The position numbers were made by a program, and so were the translations under genes. From NCBI GenBank assembly GCA_033030425.1, contig JAUFSD010000017.1, positions 186,001 through 250,000 on the forward strand: DNA of 64,000 nucleotides. Reading direction: 5' to 3'. Positions 52,867-62,045 of the stretch are shown here, in pieces (position 1 is the first letter of the stretch; every line of letters starts with the position of its first letter). The DNA comes from Verpa conica. Taxonomy: Eukaryota; Ascomycota; Pezizomycetes; Pezizales; Morchellaceae. The notes beneath the pieces were generated by a model. It had not been told where the DNA came from, searched no databases, and saw only the letters and a program-made list of their open reading frames with translations.

Positions 52867-54409
52867 ACATAAAATCGCCGTCGAAGAAAAAATAGCATCT
52901 CATTTCAATCTTATCCATGTTTCTTGGATGGTGGATACAAGCTAGGAGTTGAACTTTTTATCAGGATTATTATAAAGACTGTTCTGGCAGGACTAGGCGG
53001 AATTTACCGGTTGGGTGATTCGGAGCTGGGGCAGGTGGTGTTTCTTTGTTAGCTTATGTACGATGGTGTATACTTTTTCCTTGAGGTTTCGGATCTCTTT
53101 ATGGTTTTTCTGCTAATGCTGTATCATGTCTATCAACTATGAGTTGGAACTTATGTAACTTATGAGTTATGAGTTATGCGTTTGGCATTTTTTGGTTGAG
53201 CATTGCGTTGACTTTTGCTCCATAAGCGGGAGTGGGGTTTGGGAATGTTAACGTTACTTAATTTGGAATATATTCTTTTTTTCCTCTTCAAGTGGGCAGC
53301 TCCAATACGTGATAGTTTGAGAGAGGGTTTTATATTTCTCAATTATTCCTATTGGAAAGTGAAGTCTGGAAGCTGAGAGAGCCGACCGGCCGGCTCCGCT
53401 GAGTGTCGAAGCTTAGTAATAGTAATGTTAATTTCATTACTCAGGTCATACTACGTTAAAGTCCAGTCACGTGAACCAAGCTCAGATGTAATAACAATTT
53501 ATGTAGTATTAACTTGTGCATATTTCTATTATAGCCCCAACCCCCCTACAGCTCGCTCAAAGGTACCCGAGCCGTTGCAGTCCACTTTAGCCCTATTAAA
53601 AACAGGACCTGTCTAACCTGATCGGCATTGAAAAAAAGAGGTCAAACCAATAAAAATAAGGTGTATATGTATACAATATAAATAATAAAAAAAAACCAAT
53701 ATTGCCGGGCGGCAACGGCAGTTTTTTTTCTCTTCCCCTTTCACTTTCATTTTACGCCTCGGAGACAACTCTCACTGACGTAATTCCCCTCCTCATCCTC
53801 TTTATATCCCCAGGGGGGGGTGTGGTATCGAAAAGCATAAATACCCTATATCATGCGGGTGCTTGTCACTGACCGATGGGGGGGGGGGGGGGGAGGGTTG
53901 GACAAATCACTGTGCATGGTGTGTTTGTTATTATCCGAGGTTGGTAAGGTAGTGGTGTAGCTGGCTGGTTGGGTTTTTGGTTAATGGGGCTTTCTTTACG
54001 AATCATGTGTGGTCACTCGAGGGAGAAGAAGGATGCATGTGGTGAAGGGTGGGCGTGGGGGATGTGTAGTGTAGGGAACTGGGATTGTAGCGGGGTGAGT
54101 TTTATTGGGTAGGTGGAATACAGCGGGTTTGTACATATGGGGTGTAGGTAGGTAGGTAGACGCTTTTGTGGGGGTTGTGGTCTTGGGTTGGGTTTGGTAT
54201 TCTGTGATTAGTTGTTTTTGTGAAAACTTCTATAGAGTTTTTTTTTTAGAACTCGTAAATGTTTGGTTGTAGATATTTAATTAAAACAGGGGTATAAGAT
54301 CGATCGATGGATCGACGAGGAAGACCATGAAGAAGAAGAAGAAGAAGAAAAATAAAATAAAAAACGAATCTTGTATAAGTTGCTTTTTTAGTCCGAAATT
54401 AGCTAACCA
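52867..54409. other. intergenic with long G-run
   Basis: No gene seen. It contains a 16-nt G-run at 53878-53893 and several shorter G-rich blocks around 53870-54180, plus a GAAGAAGAAGAA microsatellite near 54329-54349. Confidence 0.5.
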
Positions 54410-55512
54410 TCATGCAAGCTCAACTAATTCTGAAACCTGTAGTGTTTGCGGCGGGTGCTTCGTTCCAACCTCAAGTTCATGGTACTGTTCATGATGTCCG
54501 ATCTCAACAGGCTGCTGAATGTTTTCTACAGGGCATTGTGTATTTCCCGATTCTGTAGTAGTTGAAGGTCCTCTATATTTCTCCTGCGTACGTTGTCCCC
54601 GGGTCTTCTTCCATAAGAAGAAAGATAGTATGATGATGATTGCGAGACAGATTGTTCCCCCCGCTACAGCCCCGGCTATGATGGGCGGGCCGTGTTTTGT
54701 AGAGGTGGGTGTTGGTGCTGGTAAATCTGTCGCTAGAGGCTCTGGTAGAGTTGAGGTAGGCGTTTGTGCGCTTGGTCGTGTAGATGTAATTGTTATCGTT
54801 TCAAGTGGTGGATGCTCAACAGTAATTAATAAATTGATGCTGCTAGCTAGACAAGTAATCCATGTACTGCTTCCTGGAGAGAGTAGTGTAGTAGCACAGT
54901 ATGGCCAACTTGGATGTGTACTATTTGAAATTACGCATAAATAAATAGCACTTAGCCAAAAAAACCAGCCGGGCCTAAGAATTACGGGCTCTAAATACTG
55001 GGTGAGAGAGAGGGGGGAGGGAAGCACACCATCGAGAACATTTCTGGAGTCCTTCACAGGGCTGACGGACTCCAGAGTGGTAATCTATACAGTACTTGAC
55101 TAGTGGCTTGCTAAAAAACCTACTCGATTTATTAGAAACATGTTTATATCTCCCTAAGGTATCTACTGTCATGTTACGTACGCATCATAGCAACCTACAC
55201 GACCTCCCCCATCGTAAAAACACTCTTCCCTTCCTGAACATGCCCCTGAGATTTATATAAAGTTAATAAAACGGTGTAAGGGTGTTCAAATAGGAGGAAC
55301 TTGCATCCATAGCTCGAGTTGCAGCACGAGTTTTTAAAGAAATAGCCTGCTGACCCACAAAGTATTTGACTAGGTCCACTAGAGGGTTCATCTCGGTTCA
55401 TAAGTGGGGCAGGGGTCATCATCGGTCCTATTAAGTAGCTGTGAACCCCAAGGACATTGAAAAGACTAGAGAAAACCAAAAAAGTACGGAAACATATGGC
55501 TAGAGTTATCAT
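54410..55512 (-). CDS. Cys-rich secreted/type I single-TM cell-surface protein, exon model uncertain
   Basis: The ATG at 55510-55512 starts a signal peptide (ITLAICFRTFLVFSSLF...). Exon 1 then has a Cys-rich motif CGSAGYFFKNSCCNSSYGC. A good intron is 55198-55120 (GTAGGT donor, CTAATAA branch, GTAG acceptor), linking to a segment with further Cys (PCEGLQKCSRWCAS). The final exon, open to 54410, holds NSTHPSWPYCATTLLSP, a Thr/Pro/Ser-rich stalk, one TM helix (AGAVAGGTICLAIIIILSFFLW) followed by KKTRGQR, and a cytosolic tail. The junction into the last exon is not resolved. The layout (signal, Cys-rich ectodomain, stalk, TM, tail) is common among ascomycete cell-surface sensors; function is inferred only. 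Confidence 0.55.
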
Positions 55513-56765
55513 CTTGCTTGGGAAGATGGGAGGCTAAGACCATGTGTGGAGGTTGGATAAGCTAATGGTGAAATATAGAGTAGGAGCAGTACTGGTTAAT
55601 TTCTTGGAGTGACATCTCTATTTAATGTGTTCGTGCTATGACCCTAGATTATACTAATCCAGTCCCATAAGCATAGTACAATCACCTTCCTAGTAGGTAA
55701 ATGTATCTATCCTTCCGAGTATTAATATTGAAATATACCTGTCAAAAGCCTTCTGGGTGATTTTTGTTGTATATATTCGACTATGAGCCAATTTTCTGTA
55801 TCCTCCCGTCCCCCCCTCCCCCCTTCCTTCGTTCTCAGCGGCTATATCAATTTACCTGAGACGAGTAGATGAGATTATTTGTCGGCTTGGCTGTCCTCCC
55901 ACGTTCGCTACCGTAGTATATAACCAAGGTTAAGTGAGTAGATCTATTTAGGGAGGGTTACTAATTATTCCTGTACTGTATCTACCCGCTCATCATAGTG
56001 AGTCACTCGGTACTTTTATGTCTTGCCCTTCATATAAGTCGCTCTAATAAGTCTAGTTTCGAGTTAAGTGTTTTTTAATTACAATATACTCACGGATATA
56101 AAATTTCTCATATAGGGACCGGATGGAGGTGATTAGGTGAATAGATATTAAATTTGTTGGTAGCTGCTTTGGCTTTCAACTATTTCATATCCGGCTGCGT
56201 TGTAATCGATACATCGAACTTCCTCCATGTGTACAAAACAACTACAAGTTTCTACCAGAGTGAATCATCCATAATTTTCAGTCATAAAATTTCGCAGAGG
56301 CACAAAGACCTATACCGAGTAGTAGAACTAGATAGAGTCAAGAGTAGGTGGTCTCTAAATCTTTTCGCAAGCTAAAATAAAACTAGTAGCAGGCTAAGAA
56401 TAATCCGATATCGAAAGCCCAAGAGGAGGCACAAACCAATTTCACCCAATTCATTCTATATACATTAATAAACAGGACCATATTTCCAACAAGGGAAACT
56501 TGATCTGCTTAATGTAGATCCCCACCTAAGTAGGATCCACGGGGTGGAAAATACAACAAGAATTAGACAAAGGAAAAACAAAACTTTTTAGTTAACAGCG
56601 ACACCTAGTCGTACACTCATGCAACCCTCAGGATATATGCCCACAGAAAAAAGCCCCCAGTCGTAGTAATTAAGTAATAGGATCCCCACTGCACTATTAG
56701 GCCTCATCATCAATCATATCGTAACCCAAGTCTGCTCTGAAGCGCTTAAATCATCAAAGAGGCAT
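55513..56765. other. intergenic, no supported gene
   Basis: No gene seen. A C-rich block occurs at 55810-55830. The 3' end next to 56766 probably includes the 3' UTR of the nucleolin gene. Confidence 0.45.
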
Positions 56766-58551
56766 CTAATCGAATCTCTTCTTCTGCCCAGAGAAGTCAC
56801 CAAAGCCACCACGGTTCCTGCTGGCGCCACCACGGCCGCCGCGATCACCGCCCCGCCCGCCACGGAATCCGCCACCGCGACCACCGCGGTCACCACCGCC
56901 ACGGCCGCCACGGAACCCGCCACCACGACCACCGCCACGGCCACCACGATCACCACCGCGACCACCACCAGAGGAGGGGTCACGGGGGGTCGAGAAGTCT
57001 GTGCGGATTGCGCGGCCAGCGATGTATGCACCATTCATCTTCTCGACTGCCTCACGAGAAGAGTCGATAGAGTCATATTGAATATATCCAAAACCTTTGC
57101 GGTTACCAGATTCACTAAACCATCGTTAGAAATAGTATCCCAAGAAGAGAGAAGAGTAGATGCTTACGGGTCAGTAGGGATCCTGAGGCCAATGATGTTA
57201 CCGAAGCCCTCGAACTCAGCCTTGACAGTCTCCTCATCTGCATCGAAGGACAAGTTGGCAACGAAGACAGTGTCAGACTCGGGAGACTTCTGGTCGCCGT
57301 ACTGCTTGGCGCGGTCCTGGCGGGGAGCCTGCTCAGGACGGGGGGTGGAGAAGTCAATGTTCAAGGCGCGGCCGTCAAGCTCTTTGCCATTCATGGCCTC
57401 AAGAGCAGCCTTGGCGGAGGCAGAGTCCTCATATTCAACATACCCAAAGCTGTGAATACAATGTTAGATCATTGAAATAAAATTGAATAGGGAAAACAAA
57501 CCCTTTGGAACGGCCAGTGGCACGGTCAGTGACAATGCGCACAGCAGAGATGGTACCGAAGGACTCGAATTCACCCCTAAGCCAGTCTTCGTCGATGTTC
57601 CATGACAAAGAGCCGACGAAAAGGTTCTTCGGGTTCTCGTCACCACCAGCAGCAGCGGCTGGCTTCTCAGTCTTGGCCTTCTTTGGGGTAGGCTCGGCTT
57701 CAGTAGTGGCCTTGCGTTTCTTAGAGTCAGACTCCTCAGAGTCGGAGTCGGAGTCGGAAGAGTCGGAAGAGTCGGAGTCGGAACCAGAGTCGGCAGCCTT
57801 GGCCTTATCAGATTCAGAGTCAGAATCAGAATCAGAATCAGACGAATCGGAATCGGAATCGGAGTCGGACGAATCGGACTGGGAATACTTTAGGATAAAT
57901 CCCAAGAAACAAAGATTGAGCGCAGGAACTTACAGATTCAGCCTTCTTTGCGACCTCCTTCTTCACGACTTCCTTCACGGCCTCCTTCTTGACCGGAGCG
58001 GCCTTCTTGACAGCAGGCTTCTCCTCCTCAGAATCTGAATCGGAGTCGGAGTCGGATGAGTCGGAGTCAGAGGAATCTTTGGCTGTAGTAGGAGCATCCT
58101 TCATGGACGCATCGCTGTCTGAGTCGCTGTCGGAGGAATCAGAAGACTCTTCCTTCTTAGCAACGGCCTTCTTGACCTCGGGTTTAGCAGCAACGGGCTT
58201 CTTAGCCTCAGGCTTCTTCGCCTCAGGCTTCTTGGCCTCAACTTTCTTAGCATCAACCTTCTTAGGAGTAGGCTTGGCCTCGGCCTCAGACTCAGACTCA
58301 GAGTCGGACTCAGAATCAGAATCGGCTTCAGATGAATCGTCAGAATCGGACTCAGAGTCGGACTCAGATTCGGGAGTGGGCTCCTTCTTCTTCTTAGCCG
58401 ACTTAGACTTGTCGGCAGCGGCGACAGCCTTCTTGGCGATTTCCTTTGATTTTGAAGATCCGGATTTTGTGATAGCGGCAGACTTGACGGTGCTCAAAGC
58501 GTCCTTTTTTGAGGTCTTGCCATTGACAGGCTTAACAGAGGATTTTCCCAT
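56766..58551 (-). CDS. NSR1: nucleolin-like RNA-binding protein (Nsr1/Gar2)
   Basis: Four exons, 58551-57934, 57878-57502, 57449-57168 and 57114-56766, give 541 residues. The order is classic Nsr1/Gar2: an N-terminal Lys-rich region with alternating Ser/Asp/Glu acidic tracts and KKxEAKKPEAKKP repeats (1-285), RRM1 (~290-366: NLFVGSLSW, KGFGYVEY formed across a splice), RRM2 (~390-465: VFVANLSF, KGFGYIQY formed across a splice) and a Gly/Arg-rich RGG tail (~475-541, GGRGG repeats). Both RNP1 octamers span introns, confirming the model. The protein acts in the nucleolus in pre-rRNA processing and ribosome assembly. Acidic serine tracts look like casein-kinase-2 targets. It is transcribed divergently from the mL54 gene; the shared 739-bp spacer holds a repeated AGCCCTCA motif. 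Confidence 0.95.
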
Positions 58552-58704
58552 TTTGAGGTAGGGTATAGGAAGTTTGATTAGATTTCTAGGGTGTTAACCT
58601 TCGAATTTTTTAATGGGGGAGGGGGAGAAGTAAAAAGGTGAAAATTTTCCAACGGAAAAAAAAGATTGGGACTGGGACAGGAACAAAAAGCCAACTGTGC
58701 CAAC

Positions 58705-58892
58705 AAAAGCCCTCAGATGCGAAGTATCCAAAAGTCTCAGAAAGAAGCCCTCAGTGCCCACAAAAAACCAATTATCAGCGCTAGTCTGATGGAATCGATT
58801 GATATGCTAAAGCCCTCGGAATTGATGCAAAGCCAACAGCCAACTGAATAGAACGAGCCCTCAGATGAGATGATAAAGCCCTCAGATGCAAA
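58705..58892. promoter_or_regulatory. cluster of five AGCCCTC(A/G) motifs in the divergent NSR1/mL54 promoter
   Basis: Copies at 58705 (AAAAGCCCTCAGATG), 58744 (GAAGCCCTCAGTG), 58809 (AAAGCCCTCGGA), 58855 (GAGCCCTCAGATGAG) and 58875 (AAAGCCCTCAGATGC). All have the same orientation and are spaced 20-65 bp. Such a cluster in the promoter of ribosome-biogenesis genes suggests a transcription-factor site; no factor can be named. An origin as a decayed tandem repeat is the alternative. Confidence 0.5.
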
Positions 58893-59290
58893 TTGTGGTG
58901 CGGCAAACTTCAGTCTTGAGTGTATGAGAATGTGTGCTTGTAAGAAGAGAAGAAGAGGAGAAAAGAAGGGCGAAGAGGAGGGGAAAGGTCGCGTTGAAAT
59001 ATTCTTTCACGGGTGGCCTAGGGTCCGCCAAGATTTCGCAAAAAAAAGAGCCCTTCCTTCTGCAGCTTGTGCGTGCTGGGGTAAACAGCTGCAACCTAAA
59101 CCCCATCGGTCAGCGTTCATGCAGCAGACCCCGCCGTGACGTGGGGAGGGCCCTGTCGCATCAGTCTCAGACATGCGCGTGCATTGTACAACTCAGAACG
59201 ACATCCGAACCTCTGAATTTTCTTTTGCACATTACAACGAATCCAAAAATCGGCAAAGATCAACCAATTGGCGTCCAATTGACCTTCACC

Positions 59291-60109
59291 ATGTTCTGTG
59301 TTCGTTGTATTCGCTCTTCGGTTCGTCCGCCGGTATCACTTCTGCATGTACGGGCATATTCCGTTGTCAACCCGAACGTTGTGAACACAGCCAAACCGAG
59401 GCAATCCAGCACCCCCGGTGGTGAAGGTCCTTCGGCTGCTACAAGCACCTCTGCTGCGCAACCATTCTCAACACCACTCACCCCAGGGCCACCGAAGGGG
59501 GTGGTGAAACCGAAAACCTCGGTTGTCAGTAGTGTCAAAGCTGGGACCCCACTGAAGAATATCAACTACTTGAAGGGCAAGAGCGACCCACTTGCCCTCG
59601 AGGATTCAGAGTACCCGGATTGGCTATGGGGACTTCTTGAGAGCAAAAGTACTGTAGATGGACTTGAAGGGGAGGAAGTAGGGGATCTTTATTGTAGGTT
59701 CTAGCCTGTCAATACTTCATATCTATTCCTAACATCCTCAACAGCCAAATCCAAGAAAGAGCGGAAAATTGCCAAAAAGCGTGCCGAGAAAATTGCAGCC
59801 ATTCAATCACGAAATCCTGAGATCCGTGTCCCTATCTCAGAGCAAACAATCGATCTTCCATTTACAACGTCCCCCAAACATCCATTCACTCGTGTTGTCT
59901 CAGCAGTCGGTGGTGTAGGTGAAAAGATCCCAGGAGCTGGGGCCACTTTGGCAAAATCAATGAGGCCTTCGGTAGTGGAGATTGGCGCAGATATACAGGT
60001 GTCTGCAAATGAGTCACTCGCGGCGAAGATGGAGGTGAGGAAGGAAATGAGGAAGAAGAGTAGGGCGGCAATTAAGGAGAAGAATTTCCTGAGTACTCTT
60101 GGAAGATAG
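59291..60109 (+). CDS. MRPL37: mitochondrial large-subunit ribosomal protein mL54 (MRPL37 family)
   Basis: Exons 59291-59693 and 59745-60109 join to give 255 residues across a 51-nt intron (GTAGGT...AACAG). The N-terminus MFCVRCIRSSVRPPVSLLHVRAYS is basic and aromatic with no acids, fitting a mitochondrial presequence cut near RAYS. A low-complexity linker precedes the mL54 core, NYLKGKSDPLALEDSEYPDWLWGLL, which is diagnostic of this family. The second exon is basic; the end (RKEMRKKSRAAIKEKNFL) matches the usual C-terminal RKxNRKxIKxxNFL block. Yeast Mrpl37 is shorter (about 105 residues), but longer forms with an extra insertion are expected in Pezizomycotina. It sits back-to-back with the nucleolin gene. 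Confidence 0.93.
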
Positions 60110-61034
60110 ATAATTTTAGAGTATTCTCACCTATATGCTATCACGGAAGAGGGTAAGATGCTTTTGTGACAAACCTGTGATATTAGTACCCGGTTTAAAA
60201 TGTGAATATTCTCTGTATGCATACCTTCTACTTCTCTGTTAAATTATACAAGACTTTGTAGAATTAATGTTCCTTCGGATGAGGATTATAGAAGATCCTT
60301 AGTGTAAATATTGTGGTGATGTCTTATGGAATCCTGAGCTGTGCTACATATGCATGTAATCAGAATCGTCAGTTGTCGCTTGGAGGCCTGAGAGAGAGTA
60401 ATAACTCGGACTATATTGGATAGACGGAGATTCTAGCACGCTACCGCTGTATATAAATATTAGAACGTAACCCGGAATATTAGCATCGAATAGTTTCTAA
60501 AACCCTTTTCCTTATTCTTTATTGGTGGGAAACCTAATCTATTTATTGTATTTTTGCTATGAGAAACTATTTGATAATATACATCCTGGAACTATCCGGG
60601 GAAATCCTCCAAGCGGTATTACAGGAATGCAATTAGGTTTGTAGGTGAGGCGATCGCCCCCACACACTACAACATAGACCTGCAGATTACAGTTCTAGTA
60701 CTACAGCGACTAGAATAAGCTTACATACATGTAGTACTTGATGTATCAGTCGTAGTGGCCTTTCAATACAGGGTATTGCATTCCAGAGATTGATACTCGA
60801 CTATAGAATAAAGATAGTATTATCTAGAGGTCTTCTTATAAAAGACTTATTTATCTTAAATAAATTCGGATACTATCAAATGACTTTCTAGGTTGGGTGG
60901 TACGCCTGAGTCTTTGTTGGGGCTCAAATAAGGCTGCAGCAGTTACCCGGCCAACTGGACGTCACACAACCCCACTATCATTCTTCAGTCTCTAATCGAT
61001 CATAGCTCCCCCAAGATAGCCCGACCCATCCACG
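60110..61034. other. intergenic, no supported gene
   Basis: AT-rich spacer; no ORF with coding character and no clear repeat seen. Confidence 0.5.
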
Positions 61035-61605
61035 ATGCTTTTCTTCAGGTATTCAATACACTGACTCTTCAGATACGGGTTAAATTTTTTTTTTGATCAG
61101 GCTGGCTAATTTCTCCTATTCGATTCGCAGTTTCTTCAAGACTCTCGTTGACCATGAGGTACTCTCCCCCATTTCAGGCATTCATCCTCTTTGGCCTAAT
61201 TGCTCCTCGATGTAGGTCACAATCGAACTCAAAAACGACCTATTGATCCGCGGTACACTCAAGTCTGTCGACCAGTTCCTAAACATCAAGCTAGACGATA
61301 TTCATGTTGTCGATGAAGCCCGGTATCCTCACTTGGTATGCACTCATCATACCCAAGCCATGGTAACAAATAAAGCGACTAATTCTCTGCGGAATGGTGG
61401 TAGTCTGCTGTCAAGAGTGTTTTTATTCGAGGTAGCGTTGTGAGATACGTACACCTGCCTGCGAACGCTGTAGATACGGCACTATTGGAGGATGCTACGA
61501 GGAGAGGTTTGTTGCAGTCTGTGTTATACGCACGAGAAATTAATACTTATTAATGCCTCACGGAATATAGAAGCAAGTAATGCTGCAGCAGCAAGGACAC
61601 GGTAA
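61035..61605 (+). CDS. LSM2: U6 snRNA-associated Sm-like protein LSM2
   Basis: Five small exons, 61035-61048, 61131-61158, 61216-61335, 61404-61503 and 61571-61605, join to a 98-residue protein. Four introns of 57-82 nt have GT...AG ends. The product starts MLFFSFFKTLVDHEVTIELK, an almost exact LSM2 N-terminus, and contains the Sm1 motif GTLKSVDQFLNIKLDDI, YPHLSAVKS, Sm2 VFIRGSVVRYVHL and LLEDATR near the end. Length equals human LSM2 (95) and yeast Lsm2 (95). LSM2 is part of the Lsm2-8 ring binding the U6 3' end in the nucleus and of Lsm1-7 in cytoplasmic mRNA decay. The first exon codes only 14 nt, so a simple ORF search misses the gene. Confidence 0.96.
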
Positions 61606-62045
61606 CCTGGGTATGATTGAAGTGGGCGGAGGAGCACCTAGCGGTAATTGAGGGGTAGCGCCACAGTATCAAGGGTAGAAAAGTGGTTTTTCTTGGATAA
61701 TCATCTGTGTCTAATGAACTTGACGGTGTTAGCGGTTTTTTTTGTATCCTATAGGTACTTTATCGGACGAATATGCTTGAGACTTATCGACTGTATGGGT
61801 AGCAGTCTTGTGGTTCTAGTTTTGTTTTCTTGCAGCGGGTGTGTTTGCAGTGGAATCTCACTTCTAGACCTGGTGGAAGATTACTAGCATCCAAGTTCTT
61901 GCTGTCACCAGTGCAAATAGTCTATCACAACCACACACTCATAACTATGACCATGCATTTGATAACGGTCGAATTTTTAGGGAAAGTCCACCAACTACCA
62001 ACTTTGTACGCCTAAGCCCTTCCCACGACATTAAGACACACAAAA
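61606..62045. other. spacer between LSM2 and the right-edge gene
   Basis: 440 bp; probably holds the LSM2 3' UTR and the promoter of the next gene. Short ORFs inside it are not convincing. Confidence 0.5.

Noticed and set aside
57989..58561. 190-codon plus-strand Ser/Glu-rich ORF
   Set aside because: Exact antisense shadow of the nucleolin acidic repeats.
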